Origin: CBDCYS01 sp965226245
GTDB lineage: Bacteria > Acidobacteriota > Terriglobia > Bryobacterales > UBA6623
Length of the DNA: 64,000 bases
NCBI GenBank assembly: GCA_965226245.1
Contig: CBDDCL010000015.1
Coordinates: 6,634,001-6,698,000, forward strand
Reading direction: 5' to 3'
The notes under the pieces were generated by a model. The model had not been told where the DNA came from. It saw only the letters and a program-made list of their open reading frames with translations, and searched no databases. Below, piece after piece: positions 26,393-34,990 of this stretch. Positions within the stretch are counted from its first letter, which is position 1. Each line of letters begins with the position of its first letter. Both the position numbers and the translations under genes were made by a program.

Positions 26393-26732
26393 CGTCGGTC
26401 GAGGGCTCGGATTGCTATATCAAGATTAGCACGAGAACCCTCTCTTATTTTAGACCGCTGCGTGTCGCAATCTTTAGGCGAAAGGCGACACTTGGCGGGC
26501 ACCGTGCGCGGGGGTATCACTTGGCTCCTTGGCGCTGGAAAACCGGTCCGGAGACCTTTCACGCAGGGCTGGCGGCCGCGGCCGGTCAGGGGCTTCTGGA
26601 ACCACTGTAGATGATTTTGTAGCTGTTCAAAGCACCCTGGAACAATCAGTTTCAACATGTTTTCAACAAGAAAAGCCATAAGTACCCAACGTTCAAGTAG
26701 TTGAAAGCAAGCTGGTTAGGGGTTGAATTGAA
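26393..26732. other. Gap between DUF1549 gene and tRNA-derived repeat
   Basis: No gene is supported. It should contain the promoter of the minus-strand DUF1549/DUF1501 unit. It ends at a tRNA-like segment and marks the left limit of the mobile region. Confidence 0.4.
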
Positions 26733-26780
26733 ATCTGCCTTCTAAGCAGAGGGTCGCACGTTCGAGTCCTGCCGCGCCTT
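26733..26780 (+). repeat. tRNA-Arg 3' half fragment (attachment-site-like)
   Basis: A 48-nt stretch matches the anticodon arm, T arm and acceptor strand of the tRNA-Arg(UCU) gene at 30809-30885, with four or so differences. It contains CTGCCTTCTAAGCAG and TTCGAGTCCTGCCGCGCCT. It lies in inverted orientation relative to that gene. It overlaps the end of a truncated integrase whose last codons read through it in antisense. Integrases of this class target tRNA 3' ends, so this is probably a remnant attachment site, later rearranged. Confidence 0.75.
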
Positions 26781-27634
26781 GGGCGTCGGGAACAAATACG
26801 CGGACCCAGGTGTTTCCGCGATCCGCTCGTGAAACGCTTGCCACGCCAATTCAGTCATTGGCATGTCCGCGATCCCCTCAGCTGTCTTGGAATCAGGGAT
26901 GTGCACCACGCGGTTCTGCAAGTCCACCTGGTCCTTCCCCATCAGGAGCAGCTCCTTATACGGCCGGAGTCCCATCTCCACCATGATGACGATCACGTGC
27001 CGCAAGTGGCTCGGCGCGGCGAACTCGATCCGGGCTTGCTTGCTCGCCGTCAGGTAGTGCGGCTTCCGCGTCGCCTTTCTGACAGAAACTGGGAACTCAA
27101 CCATCACACATGGATTGACGGTGAGCCGCTTCTGCTGCACCGCGACATTGAGGATTCGGCGCAGGATGCGGAACTCCTGATGCACAGTCGCGGGCTTGAG
27201 CCTGCCCCGACGTTCAATCCCAACTTTCGTGTGAACCCTCCTTCCTGAGCACAACCGCTGCTCGATATAGTCCTCGATGGCCTCAGACATGATCTCCGAG
27301 AGCCGGAGCTCGCCAAAGATCGGGCGCAGAAACTTCAGCGCATTGAGATTCTCAACGTGTGTTTTCTCTGCACGGTACGGCGGTTTTGATCGCCTGTCCA
27401 AGAACCAGTCTGCCCACTCGTCAAAATTCAGGTGTTTACTGGCGAGCATCACCGGCAACCTACCCTCATCTCTGGCGTCCAGCCGGTCCCGGAGCAACCG
27501 TTCAGCCGCTTCCCGATCCATCGTTCCTGCCGATTCTCGCTGGATCCTTCGATCCCGGTCTGGGCGCCGAATCCACAAGAACTTGGAACCGGGCCGCTCA
27601 TAAACCGTTCCGTTAGTCTTACGTGGTCTTTGCA
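26742..27634 (-). pseudogene. Tyrosine recombinase (integrase), C-terminus lost
   Basis: The frame carries a family N-terminus upstream of the first standard start at 27578 (NGTVYERPGSKFLWIRRPDR) and a core-binding domain. It also carries the start of the catalytic domain, ending near PGSAYLFPTPKA. A degraded catalytic Arg region is seen in VEMGLRPYKELLLM. It then runs into the tRNA-derived repeat, giving the tail RQDSNVRPSA, and lacks the HxLR and Tyr motifs. It is therefore inactive. The loss happened exactly at an attachment-like sequence, so aberrant recombination there is the likely cause. Confidence 0.82.
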
Positions 27635-28427
27635 GCTTCCTTCACCGTCAACGGCCCCTCGGTCTCCGCCAACGCCACGGCGCCCTCACTCGGCTCATCC
27701 ATTCCGCTCATGCGCGCAACTCCGCACTCGCTCCATGACGCTCGGTCACCCTCCACAACGGCCCCAGCTGCTGCCGCTCGGGCCGTCAGCCGGGCGACCC
27801 CACATGAAAGAAGAACTCCATCACTAACCGTTCAGAAAACCCCCGTTGTTCGTTACTTCGAACCCCGACCGCTTGGTTCCTGACGCGAGGCCGAGTTGAC
27901 TCGACAGCGCCGTCTCGCATTGCGGCCACCAACAAAAAGAGCATGTCGCTTTCGCCTCATCCTGCCTTTTCCAGCAACCGCGCTTTCGTTTTTCCGCACC
28001 GTGGCCAGCGCATACGCCTCGCCCTTGCCGCTGCCGGAACTCCGCCCTGTGCAGGCCACGTTTTACAACTCGCCCCAGTCTGAAGATTCATGAGAGTTGG
28101 GCCGTTCGGACCTGAAGGATCTCGACTGCCCGGCCAGCATTTTCAGCTTCCCTGTTGTCTGACTCTAAAATCGGCTCAGGCGAAACATCAATGATTGGAT
28201 GTAAAGATTTCCTAAAGAGTAGTCAAAAAATCGAATCGGGTCCAAGAAATTCACAGAAGACCCGGGCTTCCCGGGCCGGCTCCGCCCCTCATCGGCGGAG
28301 CCTGCACGCATCGTTGAGGTGCCGAGCGAAACATCGGCCAAACAGGCGACCGAGATTTTTTTGGTGAGCGTTGCAGCGCGTCGAGGTTCTACGTCAGCCC
28401 GAGTATCCGCAGTGGCGGAACGAATGG
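27635..28427. other. Low-information stretch in the mobile region
   Basis: I find no intact gene. A short minus-strand reading from about 27723 to 27617 (MSGMDEPSEGAVALAETEGP) ends 17 nt past the start of the integrase relic. It could be the tail of a small upstream gene. The rest shows no family likeness on either strand. Confidence 0.35.
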
Positions 28428-28700
28428 CTAGCTGGCTGCAGCCTGCCGGTCCAACTCGATGGACTGGAGTACGGCGCGAACCGTTCCCCCGGTACCATCT
28501 CACCACCCCAGGGCTGTCGGCACGTCGTCTGCATTGAGTCCGTCGAGGATTGCTCCGAGCGCAGGGCTCCTGGGGCCCGCTCGCTGTCGATCCGCTTTAC
28601 GACATTCCGACTCGGTTGGCGCGGTCGGCCTAACCGCTGCCCCGCTGAAACTGTTCCCCAAAACTTGGATCTGGTCACTTAGAGCACGTTCCCTCGGGTC
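28428..28700 (-). pseudogene. Serine recombinase (resolvase) C-terminal remnant
   Basis: The minus strand encodes ALGAILDGLNADDVPTALGW, an in-frame TGA, then GGTVRAVLQSIELDRQA. This is the pattern near the end of resolvase-type recombinases, where the helix-turn-helix-like segment precedes VPTA and TVR.IL. A GRPRQ-type basic stretch lies upstream in a different frame. The in-frame stop and frame changes show that it is not functional. Confidence 0.6.
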
Positions 28701-28846
28701 TAGATCGAATTTTGTCGCCGCCGGGTCATTTGGGAGTCACGGGGCCCCTTTCCACCCCCGTTTCCCGACACAAGAACTCAAGCCAAGCACACCAACATAT
28801 AGTGGCAAGATACACGATAACCACAGTATCTAGCAATATTAATCTC

Positions 28847-29228
28847 TCAGAGCTCCACTTTTGCTGCGCCGTTATCCCGAAACAAACTTCCCTCCCGGAT
28901 GTAGCGCCGGACCATCACCGTCGAGCGGTGGCCGGTCCGCTTCATAATCGATCGTTCCGAGGCGCGCCAGCGATGGCCGCAGCGGTGGCTAGCAGCCCGT
29001 GGCAGAAGTGCAGTGCGCACGAAAAATCGGGTGCAGCCACCGATTTTCGTGTCCACTTTGATTGAAAACACGGAGCTTACGAGTCACGAAAATCGGCTGG
29101 CAGTCCCCATTTTTCGCCGAACCCACTTACGCCACGGGCTGCTAGGCCGACCCGCAGACTATGCCCAGCAAATTCAGACGCGTCCTTCCCCACAGCCTCC
29201 GCGGCTCGCTTCACGATCAACGCCACCC
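28847..29228 (-). pseudogene. Tyrosine recombinase C-terminal domain split by a MITE
   Basis: Two pieces of one catalytic domain flank a 149-bp element. The upstream piece reads ALIVKRAAEAVGKDASEFAG then HSLRVGLA, carrying the HxLR motif. The downstream piece reads ERSIMKRTGHRSTVMVRRYI then REGSLFRDNGAA, with the nucleophile in RRYI. Removing the element with one CTAG gives GLATAAAIAGAP before a one-base frameshift. The gene was therefore interrupted and has also decayed. No N-terminal part is present. Confidence 0.82.
28993..29141. mobile_element. 149-bp MITE-like element with CTAG flanks, copy 1
   Basis: The ends are inverted repeats CAGCCCGTGGC(R)NAAGTG at 28993-29010 and 29124-29141. They are flanked by CTAG at 28989-28992 and 29142-29145. 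Inside is a second palindromic part with two inverted CGAAAATCGG-type arms. It encodes nothing, so it must have been moved by a transposase supplied elsewhere. A related, larger copy lies at 56206-57012, also bounded by CTAG. Confidence 0.8.
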
Positions 29229-29437
29229 TCAAGGTAAATCTTCCGGAAATTTTGGACGGTCGTCTGGATGGACTGGTCGATTGACATGAGGACTCCGCTG
29301 GGCGCAATGCTGCAATCCTCGTTCAGTCTATCGTCTGCGGCGTTGGGGCCAGTCCGATTTGATACCAGTTGCGAGTTGGCAACGGAAGAAAAAACAGCTC
29401 GACACGACTTGATTCTTAAAACCAAAACGTTTAGGAT

Positions 29438-29620
29438 ATGACCATGGCTCAATCACAAGTCTCCAGGGCTGCCTCCTACATGGGCAAACGGAGCTACCAG
29501 GTCCGCTTGGAAAGGTTCGGCCTGGAACGCCTACAACAGATCGCCCGCGAGAACGGCAAGAAAGGCGGACGTCCGAAGGGAAGCGGAAAAAAGAAGAAAC
29601 GCGAGAAGGGAGGAATCTGA
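29438..29620 (+). CDS. Small basic protein upstream of integrase
   Basis: This 60-residue protein has a helical core (SYQVRLERFGLERLQQIARE) and a lysine-rich tail (KGGRPKGSGKKKKREKGG). The stop is 1 nt before the integrase start, so translation is likely coupled. The basic tail suggests nucleic-acid binding. A directionality factor or accessory protein for the integrase is plausible by position but not shown by any motif. Confidence 0.6.
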   Translation: MTMAQSQVSRAASYMGKRSYQVRLERFGLERLQQIARENGKKGGRPKGSGKKKKREKGGI

Positions 29621-29621
29621 G

Positions 29622-30719
29622 ATGGCTCTTTGGAAACGAGAAAAAACCTGGTGGGCAGACGTGACAGTTTGCGGTACCCGCTATCGGGAATCTCCGAAAA
29701 CGACTGATCACCGTGAGGCGCGATCGCTCGAAAAAGAACTTGTCGTGAAGATTCAGGAGGGCAAGGTCGCTGCTCCTACCGGCAAGGCCTACGCCCGGCT
29801 GCCGTTCGAGGAGGCCGCGAACCAATACCTCAAGCAAAGGGAGAAACGGGTCGCGGAGCGGACCAGCCAGTTCGAAAAGGAACGGCTGCGCCCTCTGAAG
29901 CGGCACATCGGCAGCAAGCCGCTGGCACGAATCACCAGTGAAGACATCGGCGCGTATCAGCAGGCCCGCGCTGATAAAGGCGTTTCTGGGCGAACTATCA
30001 ACATGGAAATGGGCGTCTTGCAGCGAATGTTGAAGAGGGCCAAACGGTGGGCCCTGCTGGCCGAAGACGTCACGCGTTACCCGGAGGCTTCGCACATCGG
30101 CTGGGCCCTGACCCACGAGGAGAAGAGGCGACTGTTCGTCACGGCTGGCCAGAGACCAAGTTGGATGGTTGCCTACTGTGCGGCAACATTGGCGGTGAGC
30201 ACCACTTGCCGCGGGGTGGAGTTGAAAAATCTCCAGTGGTTGAACGTGGATCTGTTCAAAGAGGTTCTGATGGTGCAACGCAGCAAGAACGACAGCGGTC
30301 GCCGCACGATCCCGTTGAACCAAGACGCCGTGGAAGCGCTGGTGCGACTGCGAAAGCGGGCCGAGGCTTTGGGCTGCGCCGAGCCGGAGCACTACGTTTT
30401 TCCGGCCTGCCAGCACGGGCACATTGACCCGACGCGGCACCAGAAGAGCTGGCGGACGGCGTGGAGGAACCTGCGGGAGGCGGCCGGGTTGCAGGGTTTC
30501 CGCTTCCACGACCTGCGTCACACGGCGATTACGGAGTTGGCCGAGGCCGGAGCACCTGACGCGACGCTGATGGCGATTGCGGGGCACATGTCGCGGCGAA
30601 TGATTGAACACTACAGCCACGTACGGATGAAGGCCAAGCGTGAGGCGGCAGAAAAAATCTCCTCGGGGCTGATGAGCGGGTTTTCTGAGAGCCCGAAGAA
30701 AGCGGCGGAGGTGAACTGA
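29622..30719 (+). CDS. Phage-type tyrosine integrase, apparently intact
   Basis: This 365-residue protein has an N-terminal arm-binding part (WWADVTVCGTRYRESPKTTD), a SAM-like core-binding domain (about 70-160) and a catalytic domain. The catalytic Arg lies in STTCRGVELKNLQ, the HxLRHT box in FHDLRHTAITELA, GHMSRRM follows, and the nucleophile is in IEHYSHVRM. All motifs are present. It catalyses site-specific recombination, and its 3' end lies 90 bp from the 3' end of tRNA-Arg(UCU), the probable target. A doubled TACGTCACAAT at about 30743-30764 in that gap could be an arm-type site. Confidence 0.92.
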   Translation: MALWKREKTWWADVTVCGTRYRESPKTTDHREARSLEKELVVKIQEGKVAAPTGKAYARLPFEEAANQYLKQREKRVAERTSQFEKERLRPLKRHIGSKPLARITSEDIGAYQQARADKGVSGRTINMEMGVLQRMLKRAKRWALLAEDVTRYPEASHIGWALTHEEKRRLFVTAGQRPSWMVAYCAATLAVSTTCRGVELKNLQWLNVDLFKEVLMVQRSKNDSGRRTIPLNQDAVEALVRLRKRAEALGCAEPEHYVFPACQHGHIDPTRHQKSWRTAWRNLREAAGLQGFRFHDLRHTAITELAEAGAPDATLMAIAGHMSRRMIEHYSHVRMKAKREAAEKISSGLMSGFSESPKKAAEVN

Positions 30720-30808
30720 GGTGAGTCGCGGGGGCGGGGTTACGTCACAATATACGTCACAATGTGCCTGCCTGGAAGGATGGCAGGCTCGTAAGCTATT
30801 GAAAACAA

Positions 30809-30885
30809 TGGTAGGCGCGGCAGGACTCGAACCTGCGGCCGTCTGCTTAGAAGGCAGATGCTCTATCCACCTGAGCTACGCGCCC
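30809..30885 (-). tRNA. tRNA-Arg (anticodon UCU)
   Basis: The minus strand folds as a standard cloverleaf. The acceptor starts GGGCGCG and pairs with CGCGCCT (first pair G-U). The D arm is AGCTCAGGTGGATAGAGC, the anticodon arm CTGCCTTCTAAGCAG with anticodon TCT, and the T arm GCAGGTTCGAGTCCTGC. The terminal CCA is encoded. Integrase genes lie on both sides and a partial copy is at 26733-26780, so this gene serves as an integration site. Confidence 0.96.
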
Positions 30886-30964
30886 ACATTTTAGAATCAA
30901 TAACTTAGGCTAACCATCTGAGAAGAGTTGTGTCCAATTGTGTTCAGAATAATCTGAGTTTTGC

Positions 30965-32140
30965 TCACTGAACCACCTCTGAAGTACCTTCCGGAGAGGC
31001 AGACTTGACCGGATACATCTTCGGGTGCAGCATCGCGTAGAGAGCTTCCACCGCCCGTCTGATGCTCTCGGGAATGGCCTTCATATATACTCCCAGCGTA
31101 ACTTGAGGGGAGGCATGCCGCAACTGAGCCTGCGCATCCTTGACGGAACCGACTTTCTGGATCAAGGTGGCGAAGGTTCGCCGAAGAGCTTGAATCGTCA
31201 CTCCGTCAAGACCGGCAGCCTCAGCCGCTGGCTTGAGATTCCGCTGGAGCCAGTTCCCGGTGCGAATCAGCGTTCCTCGAGTTGAGGGGAAAATCCATGA
31301 GTTGGGACTGGCTGGCTGCGACACTTGCTTCCAGATCTGCAACTGTGCTTCGATCCCCGAAGGCAAGGAAACGAAACCGGAACTTGTCGGTGTTTTCGTT
31401 TCGCCGATTTGGCCCTGCCAGATAGCTTCGTCGATTCGCAACTCGCGTCTTTCCCAGTCACTCCAGCGCAAAACAAAAAGCTCTCCTGGTGGCAGTCCAC
31501 AGAACAGGAAGATCTCTGTGATGAGGCGATCTCTTGCGTTGAGCTTCTCAAAAAGCTCCGGCAATTCGTCTTCTACAAGGACCCGCTCCGTTTGGCGTTT
31601 TTGACTTGGTGGCTTGTCCAGTTTTCGAGCGGGGTTCTTCGCCAAGAAGTCCTGTTTCAGCGCCTCATCCAGAACCGAATTCAAGTACGTGCGAGCCTTG
31701 TGGATAATCGAGCAGGAGTAGCCCTGATCAGCTAGTTCCTGCAGGTAGCTCTGAAGCTCAAATCGTGTGATGTCGCCAAGCGGTCGCTGGCCGAATCGCG
31801 GCATGAGATGCTTCTCCACCAGCCACACAAGGTGGTACCGGCTTGATGCCTTGAGACTCTTCGCTTTGACTGGCTTATAGCGGTTCTTCCAGAACCATTC
31901 GAATGTGAGTGAGTCGTCTGGTTTCGCGTGGGGATTACCCGTCTCCCGGTCGACGATGTCTTGCAGTTTCCGCCGAGCCTGCGCCTTTGTCATCTCGGCC
32001 TTGAAACCCAAGATCACGTTGTGGTGGCGCCGTTTCTCTGTTTCGTCTTGCCGAACGTAGACGTAGAAGTAGCCCTTCCACTTTTTGACTCGTTTGCCAG
32101 TTAGTTCGACTCGCCCACGCTAATCTCTGCTGCGTGCCAT
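30965..32140 (-). pseudogene. Tyrosine integrase with amber codon 7
   Basis: The ATG at 32140, preceded by GGAGGG, opens MARSRD and then meets TAG at 32122-32120. The same frame continues without interruption as RGRVELTGKRVKKWKGYFYV into the rest of the protein, where a GTG at 32017 could restart. The catalytic domain reaches 30965 with LRRTFATLIQ and the nucleophile in TLGVYMKAIPES. However, the first catalytic Arg position reads GLPPGEL, and the His of the HxLR box is Gln (IQALRRTF). It is probably inactive unless the amber is suppressed. It lies beside tRNA-Arg and downstream of an excisionase-like gene. Confidence 0.8.
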
Positions 32141-32198
32141 ATGCCCTCCGATGTCCCTGATGTTCAGGACTGGAGAACAGTTTACCGCTATACGTGGA

Positions 32199-32414
32199 TC
32201 AGCCTCGGTGGCAGTGCTGAATGAACGTCTCAATGTCCTCTCTCCTGAATCGACGAGCCGCCCGCTTGCCCTCGCCCAGCTTGATACTGGGGAGAACCGG
32301 CCGACGTCCGGCATTCGCGTGATCCCGCACCCATCCTGTTGACACGCACAACCACTCCGCCACCTCGGAAACCGTCAGAAGCGGCTCGGTGGCTCGACTA
32401 GTGTGTTGATCCAT
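32199..32414 (-). CDS. Excisionase-like helix-turn-helix protein
   Basis: This 71-residue protein has a winged-helix/MerR-type DNA-binding motif (LLTVSEVAEWLCVSTGWVRD then HANAGRRPVL and RRFRREDIETFI). The pattern is that of AlpA/Xis proteins of integrative elements. Such proteins bend DNA at attachment sites and bias integrases towards excision. It lies 58 bp upstream of the integrase carrying the amber codon, on the same strand, consistent with an int-xis module. It looks intact. Confidence 0.85.
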   Translation of the reverse strand: MDQHTSRATEPLLTVSEVAEWLCVSTGWVRDHANAGRRPVLPSIKLGEGKRAARRFRREDIETFIQHCHRG

Positions 32415-33111
32415 ACTGTCGTTCAGAGTGTGGGTTGAAGCGGAAATAGTGTTGGCTTTCGTCTCGCAAATGATCGGTCATCGCCCCGGACTCTGATCTA
32501 CGTTCCGACCCGATGTTCGACGCCTACCTCATCAATACACTTCCTATGGTCCTCCGGACGTAGCCTGGTCCCTTTTCTTGAGCTGCCCCACAGGGCCGCA
32601 ATGAGAGAACGGTCGCTAGCTCTGCCACGTCGGTATAGCCAAGTTTCAGAAGTCGCCTGACGATGCTGAAGTCGTAGCCCGAAATAACCAAAAAGTAGAT
32701 GGCAGCCTCGCCCCGTGAAAGCCCGAACCGGAGGATTCAACCCCTGGTCGTTGAAGTAGTCAGCTGTTGTTGTCAACCAGTCCTCGAAGGCTCGAGTTCG
32801 TGAATCAGACACATCACCTTGAAGATCGAAATCGAAAACTGCATTCATGCTCAGCTCGGCCTCTTCTTCTCGCGCGCTCCTGTTGTAGCCGTTACTGTTT
32901 CGAAAAGCTTGAGGTCTCGGATTCAAGGAGTAACAAGCAAGACGTGAAGTTGAGTACTTCCGTACAAAAGCTTCTACTCCACTCTTCTCTCTCGTGTACC
33001 AGACTCTTGGGAACGTTCCATGCAGTGCGTTAAAGTCGTAGTGCTCTCTTCCTGGTCGATACTTAGGATGCAAAGCAATCAACTCCCACTGACCATCTTC
33101 ATTCCCCTTCA

Positions 33112-34138
33112 ATGGGGTATTTAGTTGACTCCAGTAGCCACAATATGTTGTGGTTGGGGGCATGAAGGAGGACTACCCCCGAAACCTCGTCGAGTTGGAA
33201 GCTCGATTCTCGACCGAGGAGGCGTGCCGGGAGTACCTGCTGAAGCTGCGCTGGCCGGAGGGGTTCGTGTGCCCGCGCTGTGGGATCCAGTCCTCATGGG
33301 CCAGCAAACGCAATCTGCTGCTCTGCGCCGACTGCGGTTACCAGGCCTCGGTGACGGCGGGCACGATTTTCCAGGACACCCGCAAGCCCTTGACGTTGTG
33401 GTTCCGGGCGGCTTGGTGGGTGACAACGCAAAAAGGCGGGGCCAGCGCGCTGGAGTTGCAGCGGGTCTTGGGTTTGGGTAGCTATGTAACCGCCTGGACC
33501 TGGCTGCACAAGTTCCGCCGCGCCATGGTGCGCCCCGGTCGCAATCGGCTGGTCGGCCGGGTGGAGGTGGACGAAACGTATGTGGGCGGAGTCGAAGAGG
33601 GCGTCCGAGGTCGCGAAATGGTTGGCAAAGCGTTAGTTGCGGTTGCTGCCGAGGAGGATGGGCGCGGTATGGGTCGCATCCGGCTCCGTCGGATCGCGGA
33701 TGCCTCAGCGGCGAGCTTGGAAGCCTTTGTCGAAGAAGCTATCCAACCTGGCAGCCTCGTGCACACCGACGGCTGGGAAGGCTATGCGGGATTGGAGAAC
33801 AAAGGATACCGCCATGAAGTCACCGTGCTGCGCGGGAAGCGGCAATCGGCGAGTAAGCTGCTGCCGAGAGTCCATCGTGTCGCCTCTCTGCTAAAGCGCT
33901 GGCTGTTGGGGACCCACCAGGGGGCTGTCAGTCACGAGTATTTGGACTACTACCTGGACGAGTTCACGTTCCGCTTCAACCGGCGGACCTCACGGTCGCG
34001 CGGCAAACTTTTCTATCGCCTCCTCCAGCAGGCGGTCGCCGCCGACCCTGCTCCCTATAAGACAATGGTCGAGGCCACCAGGGCCGGCACCCCCACCCCC
34101 AAGATGTAGTGGCTACTGGAGTCAACTAAATACCCCAT
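33112..34138 (+). mobile_element. IS1595-family insertion sequence, second type
   Basis: Inverted repeats of about 30 bp (ATGGGGTATTTAGTTGACTC and on) lie at 33112-33141 and 34109-34138. The left flank CCCCTTCA at 33104-33111 recurs not at 34139 but at 34428-34435, after a scrambled block that ends with another copy of the right inverted repeat. The original insertion therefore probably spanned 33112-34427 in its present form. The transposase is a different subgroup from that at 1289-2260 and there are no passenger genes. Confidence 0.9.
33150..34109 (+). CDS. IS1595-family DDE transposase, second type
   Basis: This protein of up to 319 residues starts at GTG 33150, or at ATG 33162 (MKEDYPRN). 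The zinc ribbon has cysteines in FVCPRCGIQS and LLLCADCGYQ. The catalytic domain shows acidic residues in RVEVDETYVGG and SLVHTDGWEGY. A last acidic position near HEYLDYYLDEFTFRFNRRTS completes the DDE-like set. It appears complete and its stop lies inside the right inverted repeat. It would move the element and generate the 8-bp duplication seen at 33104 and 34428. Confidence 0.93.
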   Translation: MVGGMKEDYPRNLVELEARFSTEEACREYLLKLRWPEGFVCPRCGIQSSWASKRNLLLCADCGYQASVTAGTIFQDTRKPLTLWFRAAWWVTTQKGGASALELQRVLGLGSYVTAWTWLHKFRRAMVRPGRNRLVGRVEVDETYVGGVEEGVRGREMVGKALVAVAAEEDGRGMGRIRLRRIADASAASLEAFVEEAIQPGSLVHTDGWEGYAGLENKGYRHEVTVLRGKRQSASKLLPRVHRVASLLKRWLLGTHQGAVSHEYLDYYLDEFTFRFNRRTSRSRGKLFYRLLQQAVAADPAPYKTMVEATRAGTPTPKM

Positions 34139-34427
34139 CGACCTTGCCGCCTCTTCCAATGAATATTTACCTGACATCCTTACCACCACCTCGTCCAGAG
34201 CCAATTGCCCCGATCTCCAGTAGTCGCGCGGCAAACTTTTCTGGGATCCCTCCAATCCAGCAGGCGGTCGCCGCTGCGTTACCAGGCCTCGGTGACGGCG
34301 GGCACGATTTTCCAGGACACCCGCAACCCTGTCCGTATAAGACAATGGTCGAGGCCACCGGGCCGGCGCCCCGGTCCCCCACCCCCAAGATGTAGTGGCT
34401 ACTGCCCGAGTCAACTAAATACCCCAT
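34139..34427. repeat. Scrambled duplication of IS and flank
   Basis: The block holds a 57-nt copy (34140-34196) of host flank that recurs at 34447-34503. Out-of-order pieces of the adjacent transposase gene follow: near 34223 (GTCGCGCGGCAAACTTTTC), 34251, 34276-34326 (match to 33338-33386) and 34338-34427 (transposase end plus right inverted repeat). Small indels separate the pieces. It could be a template-switching product or an assembly artefact. Confidence 0.85.
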
Positions 34428-34525
34428 CCCCTTCAACCACTCAAATGACCTTGCCGCCTCTTCCAATGAATATTTACCTGACATCCTTACCACCACCTCG
34501 TCCGCCTCCTCCGCGGCAATCATGG

Positions 34526-34682
34526 CTCCTCGCCTCGATAAAAACCTTGTAGTGAACTACGCGCCTCATCCGCCAGCGCCCACGCCCAACAATTGCCCCA
34601 TCCTTGAGACTTCTACCCTCATCTCCTCGCCTCGATAAAAACCTTGACTACGCGCCTCATCCGCCAGCGCCCACGCCCAACA
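34526..34682. repeat. Imperfect ~60-bp direct duplication
   Basis: CTCCTCGCCTCGATAAAAAC and the following ~45 bases occur at 34526-34591 and again at 34623-34682. The second copy lacks TAGTGA. A short unrelated spacer separates them. With the preceding scrambled block this makes 34.1-34.7 kb unusually rich in microduplications. Confidence 0.85.
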
Positions 34683-34699
34683 CTATCCCTGGTCGAGCG

Positions 34700-34968
34700 C
34701 CCGGAACGCGGAGGAAAAGGACGGGGCCGGGCTTCTCGACTGGGAACTGTGGCAACAGATATCCAACAAACCGAGATGGGACCGGGCCCTGGCGCGCTCA
34801 CTGGCGGAGGATGACCAGAAGCGTTTGCGAGAGTCAACGTATGCGGGAATGCCGCTGGGCAACCGTGAGTTTATCGCTGGGCTGAAGCGAAGATTCGATC
34901 GCCCATTGACGCTTCGCAGCCCGGTCCCCAACCGAGGACCAAAGCGGCATCACCCTGAATCCCCGTGA
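34700..34968 (+). pseudogene. REP-associated tyrosine transposase C-terminal remnant A
   Basis: The plus strand reads LLDWELWQQISNKPRWDRAL, ARSLAEDDQKRLRESTYAGM, PLGNREFIAGLKRRFDRPLT and ends at TGA 34966-34968. The R..T..G.PLG...F...LE.R pattern is the usual end of RAYT (Y1) transposases. The catalytic N-terminus is absent and there is no start codon. Confidence 0.65.
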
Positions 34969-34990
34969 GGCTGGGGTTCGGGCTCTGTCC

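Larger units (their letters stand above)
32524..34523 (-). pseudogene. Element primase, interrupted by an IS and frameshifted
   Basis: The gene starts at ATG 34523 with AGGAG upstream (MIAAEEADEVVVRMSGKYSL) and is broken after SFEWLKG. Removing 33112-34427 with one 8-bp duplication continues in frame as GNEDGQWELIALHPKYRPGR. The body has an archaeo-eukaryotic primase look (MNAVFDFDLQGD; PVRAFTGRGCHLLFGYFG). Shortly after that the frame is lost. A shifted frame resumes as GYDFSIVRRLLKLGYTDVAE and then GPGYVRRTIGSVLMR, which resembles a primase C-terminal helical module. At least two indels are present, so it is dead. It belongs to the same element as the integrase and excisionase. Confidence 0.75.

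Noticed and set aside
29328..30620. 430-codon minus-strand frame opposite the intact integrase
   Set aside because: The plus strand has all tyrosine-recombinase motifs; the antisense frame has none of any family.
30767..30788. Hairpin GCCTGCC..GGCAGGC as integrase terminator
   Set aside because: Stem of 7 bp without a T-run; too weak to call a terminator.
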